A stretch of 64,000 nt of DNA from Haberlea rhodopensis (lineage: Eukaryota > Streptophyta > Magnoliopsida > Lamiales > Gesneriaceae): contig CAJQUN010000024.1 in the NCBI GenBank assembly GCA_907163345.1, positions 2,170,001 through 2,234,000 on the forward strand. The letters run 5' to 3'. The notes under the pieces were generated by a model. The model worked only from the letters and a program-made list of their open reading frames with translations. It was not told where the DNA came from and made no database searches. Position 1 is the stretch's first letter; every line of letters begins with the position of its first letter. Both the position numbers and the translations under genes were made by a program. Positions 1 through 11,373 of the stretch are shown piece after piece.

Positions 1-3000
1 ATGTTCAATCCCGAGTTAAGGAATTGGAGTCAAAGCCAAGTCCGACAGGAAGAAAGAACGGAGGATGGTTGCCACCATCTTACGGAACAGAACCCCTTTT
101 ACACCAAAAAGGGAAAGCGGAGGAGGTCCGAAGGCCTTTGACGAAGACTGAAAAAATGATTGCAGTCCTACGAGGAGAGCCCATACTTCTCACAAAGTAA
201 TGGAAAGAATCAACCTGGAAGATCTACGAGATCTTGCTGATTCTTTTGCGGGATTAAATCTCGTAGAATTCAAGACAGGAGAGCTTGTTCCAAGACCTCC
301 ACCACAAGAAAGTTTCGGGTCACACAATCCACCCGAAGGAGATCAAAGTATGCCGCACAGGGAAGATTTCACCTCAGCAACTTTGGACCCCCCCAGTTGG
401 AACAAGGAATCGTTCCCGAAGGCCCGATATTCATCAGACACCCTCTGGGAAATCGCAGTTAGATCCAATCCATCCATATGGACTTATGCTCAATATGGAT
501 ATTTTGGATTTCAAAAACGGAGAAGTTCTTATTGATGAATGTGCTTCAGCAATGAGAATATCAGCAGAAACCCTTGACTTAAGCAAATAAGGATTCATTT
601 TACTTCTTAAAATGAGTCTGGAAGGATCAGTCAAGATTGCCTGGGATATGGGAGACCCAGGTACCAATGAAGAAGTTTTAGCCGGAGAGTCCCTGAAAGA
701 AATTGTGGATAAGATGGCAAAATTCTTTAAAATCTGTTTCATTGGAGTAAGTTACTTCGAGGGAATGGAGGAATAGAAGGCTAAAAAACACAGACAAGCT
801 CTAATTAGCCTGCAACTCATGATATCTGTTATGTAGATGAGTACATCAAACTCTTTACAGAGTATCGATGGAAGGCAAAGATGGACGAAAAGGATGCTGC
901 AGAACTGTTCTTTGCCAAAATTCCGAGCCCATAGAGAAATGCTTATCCAGGAGTATACACCTCATGCAATCGAGACGGTGTCCAGGAGAATGTCATTTCT
1001 TAAAGTAAAGCTTGCGGAGTGGTGCTACCAAGCAAAGCTCCAGAAGAATTTCAAGAAGCTCAGAGGAATCAACAAAATGGCTCCTCTTTGCTGTAAAGGG
1101 AATGATATCCCTACAATCATTGGAAACTATCCACAAAGGCGAAATATGAAAAAGCACAGAAGTCATCCATATGCCCGAGGAGGTATTTCAAGATGAAGTA
1201 GGTCTTCATGGAGACCTAGAAAGGTCTGGTCAAAACTGAAAGCCTGAAGCTACAGATCAGGGCAAAGATCAGGACCAACAAGGAGTAGAATCTCGGCAAC
1301 AGGTTCTAACCAAGCTAGTATTGCTGGACATCATTGATACTCCGACAATAGGAGAGATCGGCATGAGGATACAAGATCAACATGTTCTGAACAGAAGCAG
1401 GAGCCTTATGATCGAGCCAAGAAAGGATGTCTTTCCAACATGATAGGTTAATCAGCAACTATCCGGAGGAAAAACAGAAGGCAGCCTCAAGCAGAATTCA
1501 GAAAATTCCCGATGTATTCAAAACAATAGGAAACTGAAATGCCCAGAAGGCTGGAGAGAAGTGCATATAGTTTTCGACATCACCGAGAAGAATAATATCT
1601 TCCCCTTCAATGTTCTATATTATTTGCAACAACTACAGTTGACAAATTTCAAGGAAACCTTCAAATTGGTGAAATTGACCTCACAATTGAAGGAATTGCC
1701 GGAAGAATCCCAGAACAGCTTATTCTAGGGATTGAATTTCTCGAGGAACATAAACCTTGGGAAAGTTGCAAGATGGAATGGAATTCACGGTCGACGGAAA
1801 GAGATACCGAATTCAATGACCACCAGTCCATTCTCAACATACATATCCGTTGGGATGTTATATGAGAAGTACCGAGCAGAATATTTTGCATCCTACATTG
1901 ACTCGGGAGCTGGAATATGCAAGAAATCTTCCCCAACGAAGTTGGTGAGAAATTACCAGCCATTGCCGGAAGGGACTTTTCCAAACGGATCCTTATTCTT
2001 AATGAAGGAATCCAGGGAGAGGAAATAATTATCGGAGGAGCAGGCGGTACCCCATGGTACAAAGTCAAAACTCCACCAATATATTTCCAAGATACATGTG
2101 CAGATATGCTGTTAGGAAACAATTTCCTACAGACATTCAAGACATTCACTCAAGAGAATGAAACGAGAAGACTTAATTTCACAACTCTGTGTGATCATAC
2201 GATTATGGTACAGCGATTACGGGAGGCGTTTCATAGAAAATTCCCCCTTTGTTTTCGCAACAAGCGTGGTGATGAAGGAAAACTTCTACACCCAAAGATG
2301 AAAGATCAGCGGAAATTTGGAGAGACAATTCTTCAGTTCCGACAACAAGGTCCTAGTGAAAAGGATTCTCAAACTTTTGACTGGGTTAATATCATGTATT
2401 TCAGAGAGCAGAATGAGGAAAGAGTAACTCCAGAAACCCTGTTGCTACTGAAAAATGTTTTATGAGAAGAAGTTCCACAACCCGAACTACCCTCGAAGAG
2501 CGAATTACTCTAGAGGATGTAAAAAAGAAGATTCGTAGGAACTACAACGAGGATCCACTAGCATGGTGGAACAAAAATGAGCTCAGAGCTACTATGACGG
2601 TGAAAATTGGAAAAGAAAATGAGTTTGTTAGGTACAAGCCGATCCCCAAGAACCAGGAAGATCGGAAGGTATGCAGATCATACTTACGGAACATCTTGAT
2701 CTTAAGTTAATCTCAGCAGGTGTTTCTTCATACAGTAGCCCAGGATTTCTTGTTCGGAATCATGGAGAAATTAAACGAGGAAAGCCGAGATTGGTGATCA
2801 ACTATAAAGGGATCAACGAAATCTTGGAATTCGATGGATATTTTATCCCAAGCAGAGAACATTTGGTAAATAGCACCACGAGTGCCAAAGTGTTTTCTAA
2901 GTTCGATTGTAAGTCTGGGTTCTACCAGATTAAAATGGAGGAAGCAAGCAAAAAGTTCACAGCATTCTCCACACCACAATGACATTATATCTGGAATGTC

Positions 3001-4050
3001 ATGCCAATGGGATTAGCAAATGCTCCCCAGATATATCAGAGAAAGATGGATAATCTTTTCAAGGATTGCTTCAGCTTCATGTTCGTGTATATTGACGACA
3101 TCCTCATAGCGTCAAAAAACTTGAAAGAACATCTTTAACATCTGAAAATCTTTTCAGACGTTTGTTACAAGGAAGGATTAGTGCTTTCTGAAAAGAAAGC
3201 AGTAATTGCTACAAGACAGATCGAGTTCCTTGGAATCGAGATCGACGAATCTGGAATCATCCTGCAGAATCATATTGTTGAAAAAGTACAAGGATATCCG
3301 GATGATCTCAAGGATTTAAAACAACTTCAGAGTTTTTTAGGAGTTGTTAATTTTGCTGGGATGTTTATCAACAATCTAGCAAACCACAGGAAGATGTTCA
3401 GTCCACTACTCAAAAAAGATGTTAAGTTTGAGTGGAATGAAGATCACAGACAAGCTGTCAAACAACTGAAGGAGGTTTGCAGGCAACTACCAAAGCTTGC
3501 AATACCAAACGACAAGGATGAACTGGTATTATACACAGATGCCAGTGATCATTGGTGGGCTGCAGTCCTCATGAAAGTTACACCAGAAGGAGAAGTGCCA
3601 GGCTGATATTGCAGTGGGCTATTTGATAACAGCGAAGTTATCAGATGGCACATCAACGAGAAGGAGTTCTTTGCAGTTCGAAAGGCTTTTAAAAAATGGC
3701 CATTATTTTTACTTGCAAAGAAATTTATCTTAAAAATAGATAATACTAGTGTTAAGTCTTTTCTGAAAATAAAATTGAATCAAAACCAGAAAAGGTTAGA
3801 CTTTTAATGGCAGTCTGAATGCCAATATTATGATTATGATATTGTCAGACACATTGCTAGCGATACCCTCAAGCGAGTTAAGAATCTCAGGGAAAACCTG
3901 GAGATCCCTGAACGAGATTTTGGGACTCTTTGTCTCAATGTAGAGGTCGCGGGACGACTTCAACGAGCAGATCAGGAAATTGTTACTGATCATATACGAA
4001 CATGCTTTCGGGACCATGACCGCTTGTTTGAAGTCTTGAAAGGGCATCCT
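1..4050 (+). pseudogene. Endogenous pararetrovirus polyprotein (ORF1), decayed and 5'-truncated by the window edge
   Basis: Old integrated copy of a Caulimoviridae polyprotein, no longer translatable. Read in order over all three frames: coat-protein-like region about 430-1200, basic tract and region where a zinc knuckle is expected about 1150-1440, retropepsin-like protease with a D-S-G-A active site at 1900-1911, reverse transcriptase about 2630-3180 with a Y-I-D-D box at 3088-3099, and RNase H from about 3530 with a Y-T-D-A-S start. Open pieces (200-535, 837-1196, 1917-2465, 2671-2982, 3181-3606) lie in different frames and are separated by stops, so at least five lesions are present. The movement protein would lie upstream of base 1. 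The RT to RNase H order with no integrase, and the coat-protein type, separate it from gypsy elements. Assignment to florendoviruses is inference from the two-ORF layout. No infectious potential is implied by such a broken copy. Confidence 0.8.
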
Positions 4051-4326
4051 TCAGGCCGCACCTTCAACGGTGCAAAAAGAAGTGCTCAGAGAATGTGGCT
4101 CATCTAACCCGGAGACAAGGGATTCAAGTACCCCTGTCACATGTGCTGCAGATGATACATTCCTTGAGGATGTACAAGCTGAAGCGAATGTTGATGGTCA
4201 GGTGTCATCACAATCTGAACCTTCAAGTCAACCCAGCACCTCTGGGGTAAAAGAGGGAGAGTTGAATCTTATGCCAATGACTGGTAAGTCTAAGGTTCAA
4301 ATAATGATGATTTAGTTTCTTCACCT

Positions 4327-5178
4327 ATGCAGGATTACCAACGCACTTGGGAGAAACTAATTACCAGGCGAGGTATCAACCCAGACAAATCTATAGTTGA
4401 TATCTCAGGGAAATATTCGAGAGTTTGGATGAAACCAGGCAGCCATCCAAACGATGTTCAGGAATGGTATAATTTCGGAGCTCTGGCTTCGGTTTATACT
4501 ATGGCACCAGCTTTCTCTGAAATATCAAAATTAGCAAAATGGATCAGAAAAGCTGTGTACGAGACTTGGGCCAATAATCCACATTTGGCAAGAGGCGACA
4601 TTTTAGAGTTGTATTTTTTTAGTGCTGCTCCGGAACCGGCGACGAAAGGCTTCATCGAAGCTTTTCATTTTATCAAGCTTAGAAGACCAGAAGGAAACGC
4701 CCTGAAAAATATAAAAATGGCGCTACCAGAAGGAATTCCAATTTTGGCTGGAACTATCACAGAGGATGAAGTTTCAACCAGACGAGCATGTGGTCTTTGG
4801 GTTTGTCTCACAGAAATGGACAAAGTCAAATACTCATTCAAGTTCTTTCAGAATTCAGCCAACGGAACTTTCTTGCTGGATTCCATGACAGGAACCTCCA
4901 CGAGATTTGCCGAAGAACTCTTTGAAACAAAAAGAAGAATTCTTTGGGAAAACAAGATCCAGACTGGAAAGGAGACTTACCGAAAATTCTGCAACATGGC
5001 ACACATTGGCCGATGGTTAGACCATATTTGCCAAGCATGCCCGGAGCATAAAGAACCAGAGTTCGGGAAAGGATTCCGCTCCAAACCCGACAGATCAGAG
5101 GCAGGAAGAGACAAAAGACCTGCTGACAAGAGAGCCCATTTTCCTAAAACTCGGGGACCTCAAAAACCACTAATGTAA
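4327..5178 (+). CDS. Second ORF of the endogenous pararetrovirus, 283 aa, function unknown
   Basis: Open from the ATG at 4327 to the stop at 5176-5178, directly downstream of the RNase H remnant and on the same strand. The protein has no enzyme motif I recognise. It is rich in aromatic residues in its first two thirds and ends in a basic, proline-containing tail (residues about 245-283). Florendoviruses are described as having a second ORF of unknown function after the polyprotein, and the position fits that. It is the best preserved part of the integrated virus, although the short reading frame just before it (4070-4315) may be the end of ORF1 or a shifted part of this ORF. It is probably not expressed as a viral gene today. 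Confidence 0.6.
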   Translation: MQDYQRTWEKLITRRGINPDKSIVDISGKYSRVWMKPGSHPNDVQEWYNFGALASVYTMAPAFSEISKLAKWIRKAVYETWANNPHLARGDILELYFFSAAPEPATKGFIEAFHFIKLRRPEGNALKNIKMALPEGIPILAGTITEDEVSTRRACGLWVCLTEMDKVKYSFKFFQNSANGTFLLDSMTGTSTRFAEELFETKRRILWENKIQTGKETYRKFCNMAHIGRWLDHICQACPEHKEPEFGKGFRSKPDRSEAGRDKRPADKRAHFPKTRGPQKPLM

Positions 5179-5759
5179 GGATTCCCCGACAAAGGAAAAG
5201 AGGTGGACCATTAGAAGTTAGTGCGTATACTGTTCAACGCACTCAGACAAAAAATAATGGACCACTCACGAGAAAAGTTGGCACATTCATAGTTACAATG
5301 AGGGGATTTGTGGTCTTGACTGTGAGTAGAAGAAATAGAAGATTGACCAAGCACTTAAAATATTTTGTATTACTTTAATTGTGTAATTGACGTGTGTAAA
5401 ATATTTTGAGATTAGGGGAATGATAGTTACAAGGAATTGGTCTTGACTATCCCATGAGGTAGTACCCTATGGAGTAATTCCATCCATTGGATGAATATGT
5501 TCTCATCCAATGTTGATGCGAATATACTCATCTAATGGATGATATTACCCCATGTAACACTATCACATGTGGTAGCCAATAATAAATCAAGTAAGAAAGT
5601 TATATCAAGCATGTAATACCTTGTATTGTGGATTATTATGAAGCATATGAATTATCCTTTTCTTTCAGAAATTCTGGTTCTTTTCTTCCCTTCAATTCTA
5701 AATTCTGGAGTTTGGCTTAACTCCAATAAAACCTAATCTAACATTGGTACTCTCTTTGG
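5179..5759 (+). other. Non-coding stretch between pararetrovirus and gypsy relic
   Basis: No gene seen. It is AT-rich and contains a TGACG motif at about 5389, a box typical of pararetroviral promoters. It also has several copies of a near-palindrome around the motif ATCCAATGGATG between 5480 and 5550. It could be the intergenic promoter region of the virus, a decayed LTR of the gypsy element that follows, or both. Confidence 0.35.
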
Positions 5760-6560
5760 TCTTCAAATTCATTTCCTTGCTCATTTTCATATCTTCAATG
5801 TTCTGCACTGATTCACATTCATAGCAGACGGAACAAGATTGGCTCGTTTGAAGGAAACTCAGGCTGCAATGATCGATAAACAGAGTAGTAGAATTGATCA
5901 TATTAAGTCTATTCAAGAATTTTCATTTGGGTTATAGACATTAGATGCAAAGGTAGAACAATCTTTGAAGCATCCGCTCACATTCAATTCCGTACCGCCT
6001 CCATCACCACCACATCACTTCGAGATTCTCCGGGGGGCAATCCTATTGCCTTGATTTCTCGCATCCGACATTATTTTGATTTTTACAACACAACTGATTC
6101 CCGACGATTGCTAATGCTTCTTTTCATTTGGAAAGCATGGCTTTGGATTGGTATGATTGAGTTAGCAAGAATCATTTGATTTCTACATGGCAGGAGTTCT
6201 TGGTGGAGGTTGAAAAGCGTTTTGGTCCATCCGATTACGATGATTCCTTTGGGAAATTGAGCAGATAATCTCAAACATCGACCTTATCAGATTACCATCA
6301 GAAATTTGAGCATTTAGTTAAGACGTATTCCTGGTGTACCTGAGCATGTTTTCATTAGTTGCTTCGTCAGGGTTATGTCCGGATTTACGGCGTGAAATAC
6401 AGGTGTATAAACCAGGATCTTTACCACAAGCGATGGGAATTGCTAGATTATTTGAAGTCGTTATACGCTTTTAGGTTCGAATCTTCACACAACTCTCGAT
6501 TTCCTTACAGTGTTCTGCAGTTCCATGGCATGGGAATTTAGATCGAGACGATACGACGGG
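5760..6560 (+). pseudogene. Ty3/gypsy gag relic
   Basis: Frame-shifted remnant of a gypsy capsid domain. Recognisable pieces in order are a substrate-like stretch around an ALDWYDW motif (about 6130-6165), a TWQEFL motif (about 6188-6210), a KRFGPSDYDD block (about 6217-6243), and a GLCPDLRRE-type motif with the following SLPQAMGIARL (about 6370-6460). These are the standard landmarks of chromovirus-type gag. At least three frameshifts and several stops are present, and no protease or pol follows, so the element is truncated at about 6560. Confidence 0.7.
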
Positions 6561-6727
6561 AATTCAGCTGCAGCTTTGATGCACATATACGAGTAGGTTG
6601 GAAATTAATGCGTGGGATTCGTGTAAAACATGGAACACAGTACAGGAAATGATCCAGAATCTGAACTTATCGAATTCCGGAAGTAAAGAGTCAAAAGTCA
6701 CTTTCTAGAAGTGACTTTCAAAATAAT

Positions 6728-6920
6728 TCATGCATATTAAGTAATTAGGTTCAAGTGTATTTGTCTTAATTAGAGTCATGCATGTTAAGTAATTATGTTC
6801 AAGTGTATTGTCTTAATTAGAGTCATGCATGTTAAGTAATTAGGTTCAAGTGTTTTTGTCTTAATTAGAGTCATGCATGTTAGGTAATTATGTTCAAGTG
6901 TATTTGTGTTAATTAGTTTC
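6728..6920. repeat. 48-bp tandem repeat, four copies
   Basis: Four head-to-tail copies of a 48-bp unit beginning TCATGCATGTTAAGTAATTA, with a period of 48 (starts near 6728 and 6776). Copies differ by a few bases and alternate between AGGTTC and ATGTTC variants, suggesting a two-unit higher-order pattern. AT-rich; no coding role is seen. The rest of 6561-7247 shows no gene. Confidence 0.85.
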
Positions 6921-7255
6921 ATATATTATCAAAGCAGATGAGATACATGAAATATATTAATCGTTTTGATTATTAGTGAAGATGTATTTCTTCTGATTAA
7001 TTCAATTGCCATTTGGTGGTTCCTAGACATTGAATCATACACAAATTATATTAATCTTAGGTGAATTCCTTAGTATGAGTTACTCAAAATTCTATGAATC
7101 TAAGTTTCCATCATCTACTCCATAATCGACCACTACTTCTACATAATTCTCCAAGCACCGCAAGCTATCCCTCACAAAGCATCATTTAACGGTATCAGGA
7201 AGTGCTCTTCGAGACGCGCTGTCATGCTTCGAGACCGTTCTGTTCCAGTTATCCC

Positions 7256-7755
7256 TAGGAATAGCAACGGGGCGGGTATGGGACGGGTTTGATCAATCCC
7301 AAGACCCGCCCCGCCTCGGTTCCAGTTTTTTTTTTTTTTAAAAAAAAAACATTAGTTAGAAATCAATTTTGAAACACAAAAGCTGAGTTTTGTGATTAAA
7401 TTTCATTTTTTTATCTAGTAAATATTTATAATAAGCATTGTAAAACTATCTTTAAGCTACTAAATATTTATTAATTTGCTCTTATTTCCTTCAAAATGTC
7501 CAACTTCTTTAACATGAACACATGAATTTTGATATACTTTATGATTCAATCAAAGAAGTAAAATATATAATCAATATTAATTTTTTTTAAAAAAATAAAA
7601 ATGTATAGCGGGACGGGTCCGGGGCGGTATCGGCCAATCCCACGACCCGCCCTGCTCCGCCCCGCTTCCAAACCCGGTTGAAGCGGGTCTAGACCCGCCC
7701 GGAGGGGCGGGTCCAATGCGGGTCCGGGTTTGGATCCGTCCGATTGCCATCCCTA
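7256..7755. mobile_element. Non-autonomous hAT element (MITE), copy 1
   Basis: 500-bp element starting TAGGAATAGCAACGGGG and ending CGATTGCCATCCCTA, so the termini are inverted repeats of the TAGGGATGGCAA type known for hAT transposons. It is flanked by a perfect 8-bp direct repeat GTTATCCC (7248-7255 and 7756-7763), the hAT target-site signature. Both ends are GC-rich with repeated CGGGTC/GACCCG motifs, and the middle is AT-rich. No transposase is encoded. Two further copies lie at 16772-17337 and 45034-45608. Confidence 0.9.
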
Positions 7756-8105
7756 GTTATCCCCGCAGCAACAGGTACTGTCTCTAGTTGATTGTTAGTA
7801 TTGAATTAGTTTCGATAGAGTGTCTTCTAAGTTTAATCGGCTGAATTTGATTGCTAAAGCTAAATGAAGGTGTTGGCAGAGGGAGTTTACTTTCCTTTCT
7901 CCCATTTCGAGGTAATTTCCATTCTCTCTGGATTTTAGAATTTATTGTTTTGATTCTCGATGAATTTTTAATTGCTGGCTTAGTGAAAATGCATGTCCTT
8001 GAAATGTAATTACTGGCACACGATTTTCTTTTTTCTCCCTTTTTGGTCATGTATTGAAGATTATTGTGGGATGTGTTAAGTGCTATGCAGCTGTTTGAGC
8101 TCTGT

Positions 8106-8218
8106 TCGGAAAGAACACCAACGGCGAAAGCACTCTGCTGAGTCGACACTGACACTTGAGAGACTAAAGCTAGGGGAGCGAATGAGATTAGATACCCCAA
8201 TAGTCCTAGCCGTAAACG
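8106..8218 (+). pseudogene. rrn16: Nuclear plastid DNA insert: internal 16S rRNA fragment
   Basis: About 113 bp that match the conserved bacterial/plastid small-subunit rRNA stretch running from the GGAAAGAACACC region through GAATGAGATTAGATACCCC to AGTCCTAGCCGTAAACG. Several differences from the expected sequence are G-to-A or C-to-T, plus a single-base insertion in the CACTTGAGAG stretch. That is the pattern expected of a transferred organelle fragment decaying by deamination. Too short to be functional. The flanks (7764-8105 and 8219-8480) show no further plastid sequence that I recognise. Confidence 0.85.
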
Positions 8219-8490
8219 CCTTCATCACCGTACTTAAGAGTTAACTATCAAGACTTTGGGAAATGATTCATGCATGGATGTTGCCAAGAGCAACAAGATC
8301 AAGTTGATAAGGATCAACATTTCATTTCTATGATCAATAATCATAAATGACGGCCTCTTTACCATTATGTATAAATGGTATAAATTACATATAGGAAGAT
8401 TTACAAATTGTGTTCTTGTACATGTCAGGCGATAAACAATTTCGAAGGCAAGCTAAAAAATATTCTATCAATAAAAACCCTAAAACCCGA

Positions 8491-9951
8491 CTAAGTCGTA
8501 TTCGAATCCGAATTCTCCCTCTCATTCATGTTAAAATCCAATTTTTCCATGGAAGCCTTTCTACTACTCCTAGCCCTCAATAGTCCATACAAATTCTTGA
8601 TCTCCTTCATTGGATGTATTCCATTTTGTCCATCTTTCTCAACCACCCCCGAATCCAACGACTCATATGAATCCCTACCCGAGGCCCACCCGCTCAATCG
8701 TCTCCCGACCCGACTTGCCAAGTTACCCTGCAAAGCCGTGATAACGGTCTTCAAAGCACGGCTAGGTGAGCCTCGGTTCGAGACCATGATCTCTCCTATC
8801 TCAGCCGGGCTCAAGGTCGCACCGGTCTGAAAAACTTCCTCCACTTGTGAGAATAATTTGTGATCTTTTAACCCTAAATGGCTATTAGCCAAGGATTTGA
8901 ACGCAGTGAAATCGCAGAGGGGGAAGTGAATATGAACATCGATTCTCCCCGGCCGGAGAAAATTGGCATCGATGTTTTCTTTGCTGTTCATGGTGAAAAT
9001 CATGACCCTTTCTTCTCCACAGGAAGAAATGATTCCATCCATGAAGTTAAGGATCCCAGATAAGCTAACAGCAGTCGGTTTGTCGCCCAAATAACGGTCC
9101 AGATCCTCCACCACGAGCAGAGATTTGTTTGTCATCTGCAGCAAGAGGTATTTGAGATCCGAATCGCTTGTGATTCTGTGCAGATTGATTTCGTAGATAT
9201 CGTAGCTCAAGAATTTGGCCATGGCGGCTATAAACGTGGATTTACCCGTACCCGCCGACCCGTAGAGTAGGTAGCTCCGTTTCCATACTTTTCCCAAACG
9301 ATGATAATACTGCTTGGATTTCAGGAAATTATCTAAATCGGATTTAATTCTGGTTTTCAGATCCGAATCCATCACGATCGTCTCCATGGTCGCAGGATGC
9401 GTGAATGAAGTTGATCTCCACCGTCCGTTTGTGTGCACTTCGGTGCCTACGTTAACGAACAATCTCACCTCTTTCCTCTTTTGCTCGATCTCATCGAACA
9501 CTTGATGAATGTGCTGCAAATAAGGAATGAAAATCCTACGCTTATCGTTCATTCGCATCTTCAAATCGAGAGATTTTGAGCCATTTTTGTCGGAGTTTTC
9601 CAATTTCCAGTAAACTCTGGAGCCGAGGAAATTATCGGTGATTGTGTGATTATCATCGAGAATCACACTAATTTCGTTGGATTTGGAACTCGAAAAAAGG
9701 TTAGCGAAATCGGAATCTTCAACACCCGGGAGAGAATTCAGGTACGTGTAAACCTTTCGGTAGAGCTGATTTTCCTGCATGTTTTCGTTGAATTTCGGCA
9801 CCCTGTAGAACTGGTAAACATAGCACCTGTCTTCCAAAATTCGCCACAGTTTCTTCAGGGCATAGATTAAGCTTGTTTTGCTCAAGAATCTGAGAGCCAC
9901 GCCCAGTAAAATGACTGAAATCAGCAATATTCCAAGATTTGCGAGTAACAT
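8491..9951 (-). CDS. AAA-ATPase of the BCS1/AATP1-like plant family (At2g46620-type)
   Basis: Intact single-exon gene of 486 aa, the usual length for this family, and the only whole host gene in the window. Residues 4-24 form an N-terminal membrane segment. An AAA-associated region follows (about 25-125). The ATPase core has Walker A GSAGTGKST at 231-239, Walker B LLVVEDLD at 278-285, a sensor-1 Asn in FTMNSKE near 322 and the NFLRPGRID arginine motif at 330-338. The C-terminal tail from about 410 is basic and serine-rich, as is common in relatives. Family members are membrane-anchored ATPases resembling mitochondrial BCS1 in the AAA domain; several respond to stress, but the substrate of this subgroup is not established. 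The start at 9949-9951 is chosen because it places the membrane helix at the very N-terminus. A long A-tract lies about 70 bases upstream at 10017-10033. No frameshift or missing catalytic residue is seen. Confidence 0.95.
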   Translation of the reverse strand: MLLANLGILLISVILLGVALRFLSKTSLIYALKKLWRILEDRCYVYQFYRVPKFNENMQENQLYRKVYTYLNSLPGVEDSDFANLFSSSKSNEISVILDDNHTITDNFLGSRVYWKLENSDKNGSKSLDLKMRMNDKRRIFIPYLQHIHQVFDEIEQKRKEVRLFVNVGTEVHTNGRWRSTSFTHPATMETIVMDSDLKTRIKSDLDNFLKSKQYYHRLGKVWKRSYLLYGSAGTGKSTFIAAMAKFLSYDIYEINLHRITSDSDLKYLLLQMTNKSLLVVEDLDRYLGDKPTAVSLSGILNFMDGIISSCGEERVMIFTMNSKENIDANFLRPGRIDVHIHFPLCDFTAFKSLANSHLGLKDHKLFSQVEEVFQTGATLSPAEIGEIMVSNRGSPSRALKTVITALQGNLASRVGRRLSGWASGRDSYESLDSGVVEKDGQNGIHPMKEIKNLYGLLRARSSRKASMEKLDFNMNERENSDSNTT

Positions 9952-10514
9952 GGTTGAAAATTTTGAAGGAACAAAAATGGAAAAAGCCCAGATTTTTGGG
10001 TAGAATCATCCGCGTTAAAAAAAAAAAAAAAAAACCTTGATGGATTATGTAGAAAACGGTTGAAGGGTATAAATAAATGTTGGAATTTGAAAATTCTGGA
10101 GAATCAACAATAGCCGACATGTTGGTTGTGGTAGAACTGGATTGGTCAAAAATGTGACACGGCTTGCATGACTAGGAAGGATAATACAGTGCTTGGATAT
10201 ATTGGGGAACACTTGGAACTTGGAAAAAAGTTACTACAATTAAAATATTTAAGTTTTATGCAAGTATTAATAATTATCAATATAATTATTAAAAATATTA
10301 AGGCCAAATCTCCCCAATTTACAACATTTTAGGTGATTTTGCAACTACTGATGTCCCGAAAAGTTTATTGAAAAAATCATAATTTAATGGTATGTTGGTT
10401 GAAAATCTTGTGGTCACGGGCCTAATAGCTTGTGCCATTATGGACCAAGTTGTTCTCTCTCTCTCACGCGGTGTTCTATCTTTTAACAGTTGTTCTATCT
10501 TTTAACAGTTAGTG
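9952..10514. other. Upstream region of the AAA-ATPase gene
   Basis: No gene seen. It should hold the promoter of the minus-strand ATPase gene, but I see no clear TATA box in the right orientation. A 17-base A-tract lies at about 10017-10033. A roughly 19-bp tandem duplication around TGTTCTATCTTTTAACAG lies at about 10472-10509. Confidence 0.4.
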
Positions 10515-10896
10515 GTGTATTACCCGGTGATTTTGAAATAAACAGATTACACACCTCTAATTTGAATGCATTTTATCTTATTGTGGTTTTAAAAATAGGC
10601 AAATTACCTCACATGATTTAAAAATAGGCAGATTATCCTCATGTGATTTTGAATGTAGGTACTTTACCTCATTGTGATTTATGAATATGTCCAAAATAAC
10701 CCCTCAGTGGATGTCATTTTTTGCAAACCATAAGAGGGTAAAATGTCTATATTCAAAACAACATGGGGTAAAATGCATATTTTGAAATCACGAGAGGTAA
10801 TATGTCTATTTTCAAAATCATAACGAGTTAAAATGCATATTTTCAAATCACAGGGGGTAATTTGTATAGTTTCAAAATCACATGGTGTAATCCGCA
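10515..10896. mobile_element. Foldback element built of ~30-bp repeats
   Basis: The left half consists of about six ~30-bp units of the type TGTGATTTTGAATGTAGGTA-CTTTACCTCA. The right half consists of about five units that are the reverse complement (GGGTAA-TTTGTATAGTTTCAAAATCACA). The outer ends (GTGTATTACCCGGTGATTTTG and the complement of CAAAATCACATGGTGTAATCCGC) also pair. The whole can fold into a long imperfect hairpin around 10690-10730. No coding capacity and no clear target duplication; boundaries are approximate. It is probably a MULE/foldback-type non-autonomous element. Confidence 0.65.
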
Positions 10897-11370
10897 ACAA
10901 GCTCATCTTTTAGTGCATTCGTATATTGTCTTTGATTTATGTTTCATATTATATTCTTGTAAGACCGCAATTTACATATAATTGCAAGTCACCACTTAAA
11001 GGTTTGGCCTTTAATGACATTGTTATTGTAACATATTGTCCATTTAGGGGCATAAGATGAGTTGTTTAGGTCTTTATCTTAGTCATTCAAAAATTGATCC
11101 AAATCTCTTTCCATGATGTTATGATTTGATTTGAATACAATCAACTGTAAACTAACTAAATGAGCAGCTTAAGCTCGACTCAAAAAAATTATTATATATG
11201 TCTGAGAACTTAAGAAGATCAACTCTGCTTCGACTCATTACACATTTAGTCTCAACGTAGTCGATGGATGACCTTCTCAGAAAGTGATCTTTATATCATA
11301 AAATTAATAAATATGCAAATGGGCATTCTCTTAATTAAAAAAAATAATGGTTTGAACTCTCATTATTGGT
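10897..11370. other. AT-rich spacer
   Basis: No gene, RNA or clear repeat recognised. It separates the foldback element from the Tourist-like MITE. Confidence 0.5.
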
Positions 11371-11373
11371 TTA

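Noticed and set aside
7784..8200. Minus-strand 138-codon ORF
   Set aside because: Its start overlaps the plastid rRNA fragment read in antisense and the rest has no recognisable domain.
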